This document shows positions 35,217-44,347 of a DNA stretch of 64,000 nt, in pieces. Source of the stretch: Halorubellus sp. JP-L1. GTDB taxonomy: Archaea > Halobacteriota > Halobacteria > Halobacteriales > Natrialbaceae. The stretch covers positions 248,001 through 312,000 of the forward strand of contig NZ_JAAOIR010000003.1 of NCBI RefSeq assembly GCF_011440375.1, given 5' to 3'. Each line of letters opens with the position of its first letter. Position 1 is the stretch's first letter. Below the pieces are notes generated by a model. It ran no database searches, had not been told where the DNA came from, and saw nothing but the letters and a program-made list of their open reading frames with translations. The position numbers and the translations under genes were made by a program.

Positions 35217-36101
35217 ATGGCGACGGATACCTCTAGCACAACCGACTCGAGCGGGTTCGAACTCCCGCCGATAGTCGAGGCACTCCTGGAGAACCGCCGT
35301 ATCCTCGTCGGACTGTCGATCCTGCTCCCGATCGTCGCCGTCGCCATCCTCGGGGATATCATCACCCCGTACGACCCGACGCAGACGCACGTGGCCGACC
35401 GGTACGCGGGTCCCGGCGGGAAGTTCCTCCTCGGAACCGACCATCTCGGCCGCGACCTGCTGTCGCGAGTTATCCTCGGCGGTCGAACCAGCCTCCTGCT
35501 CGGATTCGGCGCGACGGCGCTCGCGCTCGTCTTGGGCGTCCCGATCGGGCTGACTGCTGGATACGCGAAGGGTCGGGTCGACGAGGTCCTGATGCGGAGC
35601 ATGGACATCATCATGAGCGTGCCGACGCTCTTGCTCGGCCTGCTCATCCTCGTCGTCCTCCCCTCGAACATCCTGAACGTCGTGATGGCCATCGGCGTCG
35701 TATACGCGCCACGCATCGCTCGCGTGACGCGCTCGGCGACGCTCTCGGTCAGCGAAGAGGAGTACGTCATGGCCGCGAAGGCGCGCGGCGAATCGAGTCC
35801 GTACATCCTCTTCCGGGAGATCCTCCCGAACGTCACCAGCCCCATCGTCGTCGAGGGGTCGGTGCGCGTCGGGTACGCGATCATGATCGGGACGTCGCTG
35901 TCCTTCCTCGGTCTCGGTGCTGGACCGCCGAACCCGGACTGGGGGTTCATGATCTCGACGGCACGAGACCACATCTATCAGACGCCGTGGTTCCTCATCT
36001 GGCCCAGCGTTGCGCTGTTACTGACTGTGATGTCGACGAACCTCATCGGCGACGGCTTGCGTGACGTCCTCGACCCGCGCGAAACGGGTGATCACTCATG
36101 A
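35217..36101 (+). CDS. ABC transporter permease, DppC/OppC type
   Basis: A 294-residue permease whose ATG immediately follows the stop of the DppB-type gene. The segment GTDHLGRDLLSRVILGGRTS is the classical DppC signature. Also present are DEVLMRSMDIIMSVPTLLLG and the coupling loop EEYVMAAKARGESSPYILFR. The end NLIGDGLRDVLDPRETGDHS is typical of DppC. It overlaps the ATPase gene by four bases. Confidence 0.92.
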   Translation: MATDTSSTTDSSGFELPPIVEALLENRRILVGLSILLPIVAVAILGDIITPYDPTQTHVADRYAGPGGKFLLGTDHLGRDLLSRVILGGRTSLLLGFGATALALVLGVPIGLTAGYAKGRVDEVLMRSMDIIMSVPTLLLGLLILVVLPSNILNVVMAIGVVYAPRIARVTRSATLSVSEEEYVMAAKARGESSPYILFREILPNVTSPIVVEGSVRVGYAIMIGTSLSFLGLGAGPPNPDWGFMISTARDHIYQTPWFLIWPSVALLLTVMSTNLIGDGLRDVLDPRETGDHS

Positions 36102-38170
36102 GTATGGAGACTCCGACCCGACGCAACGAGCAGGAAACGCTCCTCAGTGTCGACTCCCTCGACGTGAAGTTCGAGGTCACTGACGGTATCATTCACGCGC
36201 TCCGCGACGTGTCACTCGCCGTCGAGAAAGGCGAGACAGTCGGGCTGGCCGGTGAGAGCGGGAGCGGGAAGAGTACGCTCGCGCTCGCTATCGTCCGATA
36301 CCTCGATGGGAACGGGTGGGTCGACGACGGCTCGATCACGTTCGAGGACACTGACCTGCTCTCGGCGTCGAAGCGCGAACTGCGCTCGATTCGAGGGAAG
36401 CGGATCGCGCACGTCGCGCAGAACCCTGCGCGGTCGCTGAACCCGAGCATGACCATTGGCGCGCAGATCCGCGAGACCATTGAGCTCCACCAGGATGTCG
36501 AGAGCGACGAGGAGGGTACGCGTCGCGTCCACGAGGTACTGGAGCAGGTGAATCTGCCGAACCCCGAGGGCATCGCCGATCGGTACCCACACGAGCTCTC
36601 GGGCGGCCAACAACAGCGGGCGCTACTGGCGATCGGCCTCTCGTGTAACCCGGACCTGCTCATCCTCGACGAGCCGACGACCGGTCTGGACGTGACGACA
36701 CAAGCGAAGTTTCTCGACCTCGTCGAGGACCTCAAGGCCGAATACGACGCTGGCATCCTCCTGATCACGCACAACCTGGGCGTCATCTCGGAGATCGCAG
36801 ACCGCGTGAACATCCTCTACGCGGGCGAGATGGTCGAGAAGGGCCCGGTCGAGGAGGTGTTTCGGTCGCCCGCGAACCCATACACGCAGGCGTTGCTGGC
36901 GACGACGCCAGAGATAGGCAAGGACAAGGAAGTGAAGCCGATTCCGGGTCGAATTCCCGAACTGGACGCGGTCCCGGACGGGTGTATCTTCGCCGACCGA
37001 TGCGAGTTCGCGACCGATTCCTGTCGGTCGGGCAAGATCGGGATGGAAACCGTGGACGCCGAACGCGAGCACGAATCTCGGTGTCTCCACTGGCAGGATG
37101 TCCTGGACAATCCGATCGACGTGCCTGAGAAGACGGCGTCGAAGCGTTCTCGCGGCGAGCCGATACTCCAGATCGACGACCTCAGCAAGTACTACGACGA
37201 AGGGGGCTTCGTCAAGAACCTCTTCGGCGACCACGATCCGGTCAAAGCCGTCAACGGCGTGTCGCTCGACGTCCACGAGAGCGAAGCCGTTGGACTGGTC
37301 GGCGAGAGTGGCTGCGGGAAGAGCACGCTCGGCCGCACGATATTGAAGCTCCACGAGGTGACGAACGGCCGCATCGAGTACGAGGGGAAGGACATCGATT
37401 CGCTCTCGAAGCAGGAACTCAACGAGTTCCGGTCGGCGTGCCAGATCATCTTCCAGGATCCCGAAGCGAGTCTGAACCCCAACCGGACGGTCCTGCAGAT
37501 ACTGGAACGACCACTCAAGCTGTTCACCGACAAGTCGGCCGAGGAGCGCCGGGCTCGCTCGGAGGAACTGCTTACGCAGGTGAACCTCGGGAGCGACATC
37601 GTCGACAAGAAGCCCCACGAGCTCTCCGGCGGGCAACAGCAGCGCGTGGCGATCGCGCGTGCGTTCGCTGCCGACCCGGAGCTGATCGTGCTGGACGAAC
37701 CGGTGTCGTCGCTGGACGTCAGCGTGCAGGCGAGCATCCTCAATCTGCTCGAGGACCTCTGTGAGGAGTACGGGACGTCGTATCTGCTCATCAGTCACGA
37801 CCTGAGCGTCATCGAGGCGATCTGCGACCGCGTGGCGGTGATGTACCTCGGTGAAATCATCGAATCGGGGTCGACCGAGCAGATATTCAAGCCGCCGTAC
37901 CATCCGTACACGCGTGCGTTGCTCTCGAGCATTCCGACGCTCGACCCGTACGAGGAGAAGTCTCGCGTTCGACTCGAGGGCGACGTGCCGAACGCGCGGA
38001 ACCCGCCGAGTGGGTGCTCGTTCAACACGCGCTGTCCGCAGAAGATCGGCGAGGTGTGCGAGACCGACGACCCCGAGCTCGAAGACATGGACGGCGGTCA
38101 CTGCGTGAGTTGTCACCTCAGCGAGGAGGAGATGAGCGACCCGCTCGACGCCGACCTCGACGAGGCGTAG
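36098..38170 (+). CDS. Fused double ATP-binding protein of the ABC importer (DppD-DppF type)
   Basis: A 690-residue protein in which both ATPases are joined. First half: Walker A GESGSGKSTLALAIV (about residue 52), signature LSGGQQQRALLAIGL, Walker B LLILDEPTTGLDV, and the oligo_HPY cysteine segment CIFADRCEFATDSC. Second half: Walker A GESGCGKSTLGRTIL (about residue 409), signature LSGGQQQRVAIARAFA, Walker B LIVLDEPVSSLDV, and its own CSFNTRCPQKIGEVC. The other peptide-type ABC operon in this window (3.6-9.5 kb) keeps the two ATPases separate. A short basic linker joins the halves near residue 345. Confidence 0.93.
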   Translation: MSMETPTRRNEQETLLSVDSLDVKFEVTDGIIHALRDVSLAVEKGETVGLAGESGSGKSTLALAIVRYLDGNGWVDDGSITFEDTDLLSASKRELRSIRGKRIAHVAQNPARSLNPSMTIGAQIRETIELHQDVESDEEGTRRVHEVLEQVNLPNPEGIADRYPHELSGGQQQRALLAIGLSCNPDLLILDEPTTGLDVTTQAKFLDLVEDLKAEYDAGILLITHNLGVISEIADRVNILYAGEMVEKGPVEEVFRSPANPYTQALLATTPEIGKDKEVKPIPGRIPELDAVPDGCIFADRCEFATDSCRSGKIGMETVDAEREHESRCLHWQDVLDNPIDVPEKTASKRSRGEPILQIDDLSKYYDEGGFVKNLFGDHDPVKAVNGVSLDVHESEAVGLVGESGCGKSTLGRTILKLHEVTNGRIEYEGKDIDSLSKQELNEFRSACQIIFQDPEASLNPNRTVLQILERPLKLFTDKSAEERRARSEELLTQVNLGSDIVDKKPHELSGGQQQRVAIARAFAADPELIVLDEPVSSLDVSVQASILNLLEDLCEEYGTSYLLISHDLSVIEAICDRVAVMYLGEIIESGSTEQIFKPPYHPYTRALLSSIPTLDPYEEKSRVRLEGDVPNARNPPSGCSFNTRCPQKIGEVCETDDPELEDMDGGHCVSCHLSEEEMSDPLDADLDEA

Positions 38171-38310
38171 GGCGCCGCCCCACTTTCGCCGCCGAACGAC
38201 GTGCGATTCGCACCTGCGACGACCTGCCGGTCTATCGGACGAGCGTCCAATAATACTCGCGTGCTGCTCCAAACACGATAGAAAAAACCAGCCATTATAC
38301 AGCATTCCAA

Positions 38311-38320
38311 ATCTTTATAC
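38311..38320 (+). promoter_or_regulatory. TATA-like box of the MmsA-like gene
   Basis: ATCTTTATAC is centred about 32 bases before the GTG start at 38348, so the mRNA would begin a few bases before the start codon. This implies a separate transcript from the ABC operon. Confidence 0.5.
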
Positions 38321-38347
38321 GATTACGCGCGCCTGTTCTTCCTACGA

Positions 38348-39826
38348 GTGATACCTAAGACACTAGGCGAGAACAGCGAGGTACAGAACTACGTAGACGG
38401 TGCGTGGCAGACGCCGTCGAGCGCGGAGGGACAACCGGTCGTCAACCCGGCTACAAGGGAGGAACTGGCGTATCTCCGGTATAGTAGAAGGGACGACCTC
38501 GACGCTGCGGTGGCGGCGAGCAACGAGGCCTTCGAGAGTTGGCGGTCGACCGCCGTCGAGGAGCGTGTCCAGCCGCTGTTCCGCCTGAAGCAATTGCTCG
38601 ACGAGAACATCGAGGAGCTCACGGAGCTGCTCGTGATGGAACACGGCAAGACGCGCGCCGAGGCGCGCGGCGAGATCCGCCGGGGCATCCAGAACGTCGA
38701 GACGGCCTGTGGCATCCCGACGATGATGCAAGCCGGGAACCTCCCGCACGCCGCCCCGAACATCGACGAGACGGCCGTCCGCGAGCCGCTCGGGACGTTC
38801 GTCGGCATCACGCCGTTCAACTTCCCCGTGATGATCTCGTTGTGGTTCCTGCCCCACGCCGTCGCCACCGGGAACAGCTTCATCCTGAAGCCCAGCGAGC
38901 AGGACCCGCTCGTCACCCAGCGCATCTACGAACTCGTCGACGAAGCCGGGTTCCCGGACGGCGTCGTCCAGCTCGTCCACGGCGGCCCCGACACCGTCAA
39001 CGCGATGCTCGAACACGACGGCATCGAGGGCGTCTCGTTCGTCGGGAGCACGCCGATTGCGCGCCACATCTACGAGACGGCCGCCGAACACGGCAAGCGC
39101 GTGCAGGCCCAGGGTGGCGCGAAGAACCACATCATCGTCACCGAGAGCGCCGACATCGACTACGCTGCGGAGAAGACCGTGACGTCGGCGTGTGCGTGCG
39201 CCGGCGAGCGCTGTCTCTCGAACGACGTGATGGTCATCGAGGAAAGCGTCTACGACGAGTTCGCCGACGCGCTAGAGGCGAAGACCCGCGAGCAGACCGT
39301 CGGCTACGGGCTGGACGACGGGGTCGACATCGGCGCTATCATCAGCGACGATCACCTGGAGACCGTCCGCGGGTACATCGAGTCCGGCGTCGAAGAAGGC
39401 GCGGAACTGCTCGTCGACGGCCGCGAGGTCACCGTCGACGACTACGACGGGACGTTCATCGGGCCGACCCTGTTCGGCGAGGTCACGCCCGACATGACGA
39501 TCGCTCGCGAGGAACACTTCGGCCCCATCATGGGTCTCGTTCGCGTCGCGGACTTCGACGAGGCCGTGGACGTCGTGAACCGGAGCGAGTTCGGGAACGC
39601 CGCGAGCCTGTTCACGGACAGCGGCCACAAGGCCAACCGCTTCAAGCACGAGGTCGAGGCCGGGAACCTCGGCGTCAACCTCGGGACCGCCGCCCCGATG
39701 GCGTACTTCTCGTTCGGCGGCCGGAAGGACTCGTTCTTCGGCGACCTGCACGCGCAGGGCCAGGACATGGTCAACTTCTACACCGACAAGATGAGCTACA
39801 TCGAGCGGTGGCCCGACCAGTCCTAG
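38348..39826 (+). CDS. Methylmalonate/malonate-semialdehyde dehydrogenase-like aldehyde dehydrogenase
   Basis: A 492-residue enzyme with GTG start. It carries features of the CoA-acylating MmsA group: GTFVGITPFNFPVMISLWFL, PHAVATGNSFILKPSEQD, QAQGGAKNHIIVTESAD, in which the usual catalytic Glu region is replaced as in MmsA, and CACAGERCLSNDV with the active-site cysteine (about residue 286). MmsA enzymes turn malonate or methylmalonate semialdehyde into acetyl- or propionyl-CoA with loss of CO2. In this cluster a related semialdehyde could be the end product of sugar-acid oxidation. The substrate is inferred only. Confidence 0.82.
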   Translation: MIPKTLGENSEVQNYVDGAWQTPSSAEGQPVVNPATREELAYLRYSRRDDLDAAVAASNEAFESWRSTAVEERVQPLFRLKQLLDENIEELTELLVMEHGKTRAEARGEIRRGIQNVETACGIPTMMQAGNLPHAAPNIDETAVREPLGTFVGITPFNFPVMISLWFLPHAVATGNSFILKPSEQDPLVTQRIYELVDEAGFPDGVVQLVHGGPDTVNAMLEHDGIEGVSFVGSTPIARHIYETAAEHGKRVQAQGGAKNHIIVTESADIDYAAEKTVTSACACAGERCLSNDVMVIEESVYDEFADALEAKTREQTVGYGLDDGVDIGAIISDDHLETVRGYIESGVEEGAELLVDGREVTVDDYDGTFIGPTLFGEVTPDMTIAREEHFGPIMGLVRVADFDEAVDVVNRSEFGNAASLFTDSGHKANRFKHEVEAGNLGVNLGTAAPMAYFSFGGRKDSFFGDLHAQGQDMVNFYTDKMSYIERWPDQS

Positions 39827-39828
39827 CG

Positions 39829-40947
39829 TCAGGACTCGTCGAGTTCCTCGATCAGATCCCAGTCGAGGTCGACGCCGAGCCCGGGGCCGTCCGGCGGGGC
39901 GACAGCGCCGTCCTCGGCAACGACCGGTTCCTCCAGCAGGAAGTCCCGCGATTCGGGCGTCCAGCCGGGCTGGTCGATGGGGTACTCGCACCAAGACGCG
40001 TCAGTCGCGGCGAGCATGTGGAGGTTCGCGACGAACCCGAGGCCGTCGTTCCACGTATGCGGTGCGAAATCCAAGCCGTGCGTGTCGGCCATCGCGGCGA
40101 CCTTCGTTCCGCCACTGATACCCGTCGCCAGCACTGCGTCCGGTTGCAGGACGTCGAGCGACCCCTGCTTGATGAACTCTCTGAAGTGGTGGACGCCGTT
40201 GTTGAACTCGCCGCCCGCGATCGGAATGTCGGTCTTCTCGCGGAGGCGAGCGAGTCCCTCGTAGTTACGGCGGTCGAGGGGTTCTTCGAGCCACCCGATA
40301 TTCCCGATGTCCTCGAGTTCGCGTGCGACCGAAAGCGCGTCCTTGAACGACCACGGTTCGACGTCCACCATCGGGACGCTCCAGCCCATGTTGGCGTCCA
40401 TCATCAGCGTCAGGGCCGGATACGCCTCGCGGATACGTCGCGCGACCTCGAGGTCCGGGGCCGGGTCGTCGCCGTGACAGCGGAGCTTCACCGCCTCGAA
40501 TCCCTCGTCGACGCGGTCGTGGACGTACTCGAGGCGTTCCTCGGGGCCCTGGCGTTCGCCGGTCGACGCGTACGCGGGGATAGGGTCGGCGCTCCCGCCG
40601 AGCAGTTCGTAGATCGGTTTCCCGGCGTCTTTGCCGACGATGTCCCAGAGTGCGACCTCGAAGTGCCACGGGCGCGGCCCCCAGAGGTTGAGCGGGTCCA
40701 GCTTCTCGACGAGCGATTCGATTTCACGTGGGTCTTCGCCCACCAGGAACATCTCGGCGAGCTCGAGGTAGTCCATCCGGCCCGCGAACCCGGAGGCCGT
40801 CGTGACGCCCGAGATGCCGGCGTCGGTCTCGAGTTCGAACAGGAGGACCTCGTGTTCAGACTGCTCGAATCCCGGCTTCCACGCCGGATGGAAACTGTCC
40901 GGCATGTCGTAGCGAAGGTGATACTGGTTGACGTCAGTTATCTCCAT
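39829..40947 (-). CDS. Mandelate racemase/muconate lactonizing enzyme family, second acid-sugar dehydratase paralog
   Basis: A 372-residue enolase-superfamily protein clearly paralogous to the one at 30007-31131: both start MEITD and share GPRPWHFE, ALSVARELED and GGEFNNGVH. Active-site candidates are Lys in GFEAVKLRCHGDD, Asp in LMMDANMGWSV, Glu in IGWLEEPLD, Glu in IAGGEFNNG, His in HTWNDGLGF and Asp in DVLQPDAVL. Metal ligands and the His-Asp dyad are thus preserved, while SGGTKVAAM differs from the paralog. ATG 40947 has a TATA-like box at 40974-40982. It is convergent with the MmsA-like gene, the two stop codons being two bases apart. Confidence 0.87.
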   Translation of the reverse strand: MEITDVNQYHLRYDMPDSFHPAWKPGFEQSEHEVLLFELETDAGISGVTTASGFAGRMDYLELAEMFLVGEDPREIESLVEKLDPLNLWGPRPWHFEVALWDIVGKDAGKPIYELLGGSADPIPAYASTGERQGPEERLEYVHDRVDEGFEAVKLRCHGDDPAPDLEVARRIREAYPALTLMMDANMGWSVPMVDVEPWSFKDALSVARELEDIGNIGWLEEPLDRRNYEGLARLREKTDIPIAGGEFNNGVHHFREFIKQGSLDVLQPDAVLATGISGGTKVAAMADTHGLDFAPHTWNDGLGFVANLHMLAATDASWCEYPIDQPGWTPESRDFLLEEPVVAEDGAVAPPDGPGLGVDLDWDLIEELDES

Positions 40948-41086
40948 GCGTACGAGAACGTGCAGGGCGCGATGTGTTAAGCATTCACCTGCACATGTCC
41001 TATCGCGTGCAGTCCCGGGAGCCGGGTTTGTACGAGTGGACATGTTCAGCAGAACAGGATTACCTGTGGCGTCACTCTCCCTGTCC

Positions 41087-42535
41087 ATGGAACACCAGTC
41101 AGAACTGAGTACGTACGACCTCGTCATCGACGGAGAGTCCGTCACCGCAGCGGCCGACGAGCGGTTCGAGACGCTGAACCCCGCCACCGGGAAGCCATTC
41201 GCGTCCGTCGCCCGCGCACGTGAAGCCGATGTCAACCAGGCTGTCGCCGCCGCGAAGGACGCCTTCGACGACTGGTCGTCCACCCCACCCCAGGAGCGTG
41301 GGCGTCTCCTCAACGAACTCGCCGACGAGATTCGCGCCCAACAGGAGAGCCTCGCTCTGCTCGAGACGCGGGACAACGGCAAGCCGCTGTCGCACGCCCG
41401 CGCCGACGTCGAGACTTGCGCACGCTACTTCGAGTACTACGCGGGCGCCGCGGACAAGGTACACGGCGACTCGATTCCGCTGACGGACGAGTACGTCGAC
41501 TACACCGTCCGCGAGCCGCTCGGCGTGACCGCACAGATAATCCCGTGGAACCTCCCGACGAACATCTTCGGTCGGAGCGTCGCGCCCGCGCTGGCGACGG
41601 GGAACACCGCCGTCGTCAAACCCGCCGAGCAGACGCCGCTGACGGCCGTCGAGATCGGTCGGCTCGCGACCGAGGTCGGCATCCCCGACGGCGTCCTCAA
41701 CGTCGTCCCCGGGTTCGGCGCGGAAGCGGGCGCGCCGCTCTCTGCACATCCCGACATCGACGGCGTGAGCTTCACGGGGTCCGTCCCGACGGGCATTGAA
41801 GTCGGGAAGACCGCGATCGAGAACGTCACAAACGTCCACCTGGAACTCGGCGGGAAGAGCCCGAACGTCGTCTGGCCGGACGCCGACATCGACAGCGCGG
41901 TCGACAGCACGATGACGGGCATCTTCGCGAACGCCGGCCAGGTCTGCTCGGCCGGGTCCCGACTCATCATCCACGAGGATGTCAAGGAAGAGTTCCTCGA
42001 CGTCCTCACCGACCGCATCGAGGAGATGGACGTCGATAGCGGCGAGGTTGACCCCGACATGGGGCCGCTCGTCTCTGAAGAACACTTCGAGAAGGTCACC
42101 GACTATCTCGAAATTGGCCGCGAGGAGGCGGGCGAGCCGCTCGTCGGTGGCGAAGCACTCGACCGCGACGGCTACTTCGTCGAGCCGACGGTGTTCACGG
42201 GCGTCGACAACGACATGCGCATCGCCCAGGAGGAAATCTTCGGCCCGGTCCTCTCCGTCATCGAGTTCAGCACCGAAGAAGAGGCGATGGACCTCGCGAA
42301 CGGCGTCGACTACGGGCTCGTCGCTGGCATCCACACTCAGAACATGGGGCGCGCGCATCGCTTCGCTCGCGACGTACTCGCTGGCCAGGTGTACATCAAC
42401 GAGTGGTTCGCCGGCGGCGAGGAGACGCCGTTCGGGGGATTCAAGGAGAGCGGGTTCGGGCGCGAGAAGGGTCTCGCGGCCATCGACTCGTACACGCAGG
42501 TCAAGAACGTCTGCGCCGACATCACGCCGAAGTAG
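41087..42535 (+). CDS. NAD(P)-dependent aldehyde dehydrogenase
   Basis: A 482-residue member of the broad ALDH family. Cofactor-site segments are QIIPWNLPTNIFGRSVAPAL and GNTAVVKPAEQTPL. The catalytic Glu is in LELGGKSPNVV and the catalytic Cys in NAGQVCSAGSRLI (about residue 287). The end ETPFGGFKESGFGREKGLAA is typical of betaine/semialdehyde-type enzymes. I chose ATG 41087 (MEHQSELST), since the upstream alternative at 41042 adds a non-acidic stretch. In sugar-acid pathways such enzymes oxidise 2-oxoglutarate semialdehyde or similar, which would fit here, but the sequence does not fix the substrate. Confidence 0.87.
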   Translation: MEHQSELSTYDLVIDGESVTAAADERFETLNPATGKPFASVARAREADVNQAVAAAKDAFDDWSSTPPQERGRLLNELADEIRAQQESLALLETRDNGKPLSHARADVETCARYFEYYAGAADKVHGDSIPLTDEYVDYTVREPLGVTAQIIPWNLPTNIFGRSVAPALATGNTAVVKPAEQTPLTAVEIGRLATEVGIPDGVLNVVPGFGAEAGAPLSAHPDIDGVSFTGSVPTGIEVGKTAIENVTNVHLELGGKSPNVVWPDADIDSAVDSTMTGIFANAGQVCSAGSRLIIHEDVKEEFLDVLTDRIEEMDVDSGEVDPDMGPLVSEEHFEKVTDYLEIGREEAGEPLVGGEALDRDGYFVEPTVFTGVDNDMRIAQEEIFGPVLSVIEFSTEEEAMDLANGVDYGLVAGIHTQNMGRAHRFARDVLAGQVYINEWFAGGEETPFGGFKESGFGREKGLAAIDSYTQVKNVCADITPK

Positions 42536-42761
42536 CTCCACTGCGTCGACAGGTCTCCGAACATCCCGTCTCCGCTGATAGTACTCCGACGTACCCTTTT
42601 TCGCCATCAGCACGCCATAGCGGCCCTGTTCCATCCGGTCGGGCGCCGCCGCCTCCGACTTTTCTCTCCCGTCGACCGGGTCATTCCAAACGGTGTCCGT
42701 AAAAAGGAGGAACCATGTTCACCTCAAAGCGTATGCGAAACCTCCGCATAGCCCTTGGCAG

Positions 42762-43172
42762 ATGAGCGTTCAAGTCGCTAGACGATACTTCGAACTGATG
42801 GATAGCGCGGACGCAGGGACCGACGACGTGATGGAACTGTACGGCGACGACCCCGTCGTACACTCCTCGCGAGCGGGTGTCGTCCGCGGACGGGCGGACA
42901 TCCGGCAGTTCTACGAGGACAACTCGGAGTTCTTCACCGGCGGCGAACACCACATGACGAACTTCCACCAGGATGGCAACACCGTCATCTGCGAGGGCTA
43001 CCTCGACGGCGAGACCACCGTCGGCCGCGAAGCCAACGGGGTCCCGCTCTGTGACGTCATGGAGTTCAACGAAGACGACAAGATCGTCGCGTTCCGCGCG
43101 TACCTCGACTACCGTGGCTACGTCGACGAGGTCCCCGAGGACGTCCCGAACGTCCGCGCAGAGGCAGAATGA
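42762..43172 (+). CDS. SnoaL-like/NTF2-fold protein
   Basis: A small 136-residue protein with the SnoaL-like alpha-beta cone pattern: RYFELMDSADAGTDDVMELY, then GDDPVVHSS, GRADIRQFYEDNSEFF and the strands TNFHQDGNTVICEGYLDGET, ending FRAYLDYRG. Such folds may be isomerases, hydratases or ligand-binding proteins; no catalytic residue can be named. The gene overlaps the next (alcohol dehydrogenase) gene by four bases, so the two are co-translated and probably act on the same compound. Confidence 0.7.
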   Translation: MSVQVARRYFELMDSADAGTDDVMELYGDDPVVHSSRAGVVRGRADIRQFYEDNSEFFTGGEHHMTNFHQDGNTVICEGYLDGETTVGREANGVPLCDVMEFNEDDKIVAFRAYLDYRGYVDEVPEDVPNVRAEAE

Positions 43173-44296
43173 ACGGCGACCCTGACGCGGCCGGCTCCGA
43201 TCGCGAGACAGGGCAGCTCGTCTACCTCAACGGCCCGAGGGATATCGAATTCCGGGAGTATCCCGTTCCCGACCCCGACCCACACGCCGTCGTGACGGAG
43301 GTCGTTCGGTCGAACGTCTGCGGGTCCGAACTCCACGTCTGGAAGGGCGACCACCCCCTCAAGGACTGCGTGCTCGGCCACGAGGCGCTCTGCCGGATCA
43401 GCGACCTCGGCGACGCCGTCGAGACCGACAGCGCCGGCAACCCAGTGAGTGAAGGCGACCTCGTCGCACCGGTGTACTTCCAGACGTGCCAGGCTTGCGA
43501 CTTCTGTCGGCGCGGCGAGTTCTACGCGTGCGACAACGACTACGAACATACTGGGAAATCCCCAGACATCTGGCCGCACTTCCACGCGCCCTGGGGCACC
43601 CACTACTACATCTACCCGGACAACCACTTCTACAAGGTCCCCGAGGCGCTCGAAGACCACCTCAACGTCACCGCGGCCGCGAACTGCGCGCTCTCGCAGG
43701 TCCTCTTCGGCATCCAGGAGGTAGGCGTCAACTACAACGATACCGTCGTCGTCCAGGGCGCCGGCGGCCTCGGCCTCAACGCGACGGTCGTCGCCAACGA
43801 GTTCGGCGCGGAGACCATCGTCATCGACGGCGTCGACGAACGCCTCGACCAGGCCGAGGCGTTCGGTGCCGATCACGTCATCGACTTCCGCGAGCTCGAC
43901 ACCGTCGACGCCCGCAAAGAACGCGTCGAAGAAATCACGGACGGCGCCGGCGCCGACGTCGGCATCGAAGTCGCAGGCGTCCCCGAGGCGTTCGTCGAAG
44001 GCATCGAGCTACTCCGCAAAGGCGGGCGCTACCTGGAGATGGGGAACGTCAGACCAGGTCACGAGGTCGACTTCGACCCGGGCCGACTCACACGGAAGTC
44101 CATCGACATCACGACCGCCGTCGAATACGACCCGTGGGTACTCCACGACGCACTCGAATTCCTCGCCGCCACCGTCGACGACTACCCCTACGACCAACTC
44201 ATCGACGCGTCGTTCCCGCTCGAAGACATCGAGGACGCTCTCGAAGCCTCGGAACGCCGCGACGTGACCAGAGCGACACTTGTTCCCCCGACGTGA
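43169..44296 (+). CDS. Zinc-dependent alcohol dehydrogenase (MDR family)
   Basis: A 375-residue dehydrogenase. The zinc-site segments are VRSNVCGSELHVWKGDHP and CVLGHEALCRISDLG. The structural zinc loop is FQTCQACDFCRRGEFYAC. The dinucleotide site is VVQGAGGLGLNATVVANEFG followed by ETIVIDGVDERLDQAE, with the acidic Asp favouring NAD. It differs from the alcohol dehydrogenase at 31135-32187, with a longer insert containing HTGKSPDIWPHFHAP. Its ATG overlaps the SnoaL-like gene stop (ATGA). Confidence 0.87.
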   Translation: MNGDPDAAGSDRETGQLVYLNGPRDIEFREYPVPDPDPHAVVTEVVRSNVCGSELHVWKGDHPLKDCVLGHEALCRISDLGDAVETDSAGNPVSEGDLVAPVYFQTCQACDFCRRGEFYACDNDYEHTGKSPDIWPHFHAPWGTHYYIYPDNHFYKVPEALEDHLNVTAAANCALSQVLFGIQEVGVNYNDTVVVQGAGGLGLNATVVANEFGAETIVIDGVDERLDQAEAFGADHVIDFRELDTVDARKERVEEITDGAGADVGIEVAGVPEAFVEGIELLRKGGRYLEMGNVRPGHEVDFDPGRLTRKSIDITTAVEYDPWVLHDALEFLAATVDDYPYDQLIDASFPLEDIEDALEASERRDVTRATLVPPT

Positions 44297-44347
44297 CCAG
44301 TACTCCCGCATGATTGATTTGGTCGGGGCATCTCGGTAGGGGTATTC

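Noticed and set aside
32211-35972. Very long minus-strand open frame (1253 codons) opposite the ABC importer genes
   Set aside because: Its product is low-complexity and rich in Arg, Asp, Glu and Val, with no domain; the opposite strand carries clear binding-protein and permease genes. Long antisense frames are expected at this GC content.
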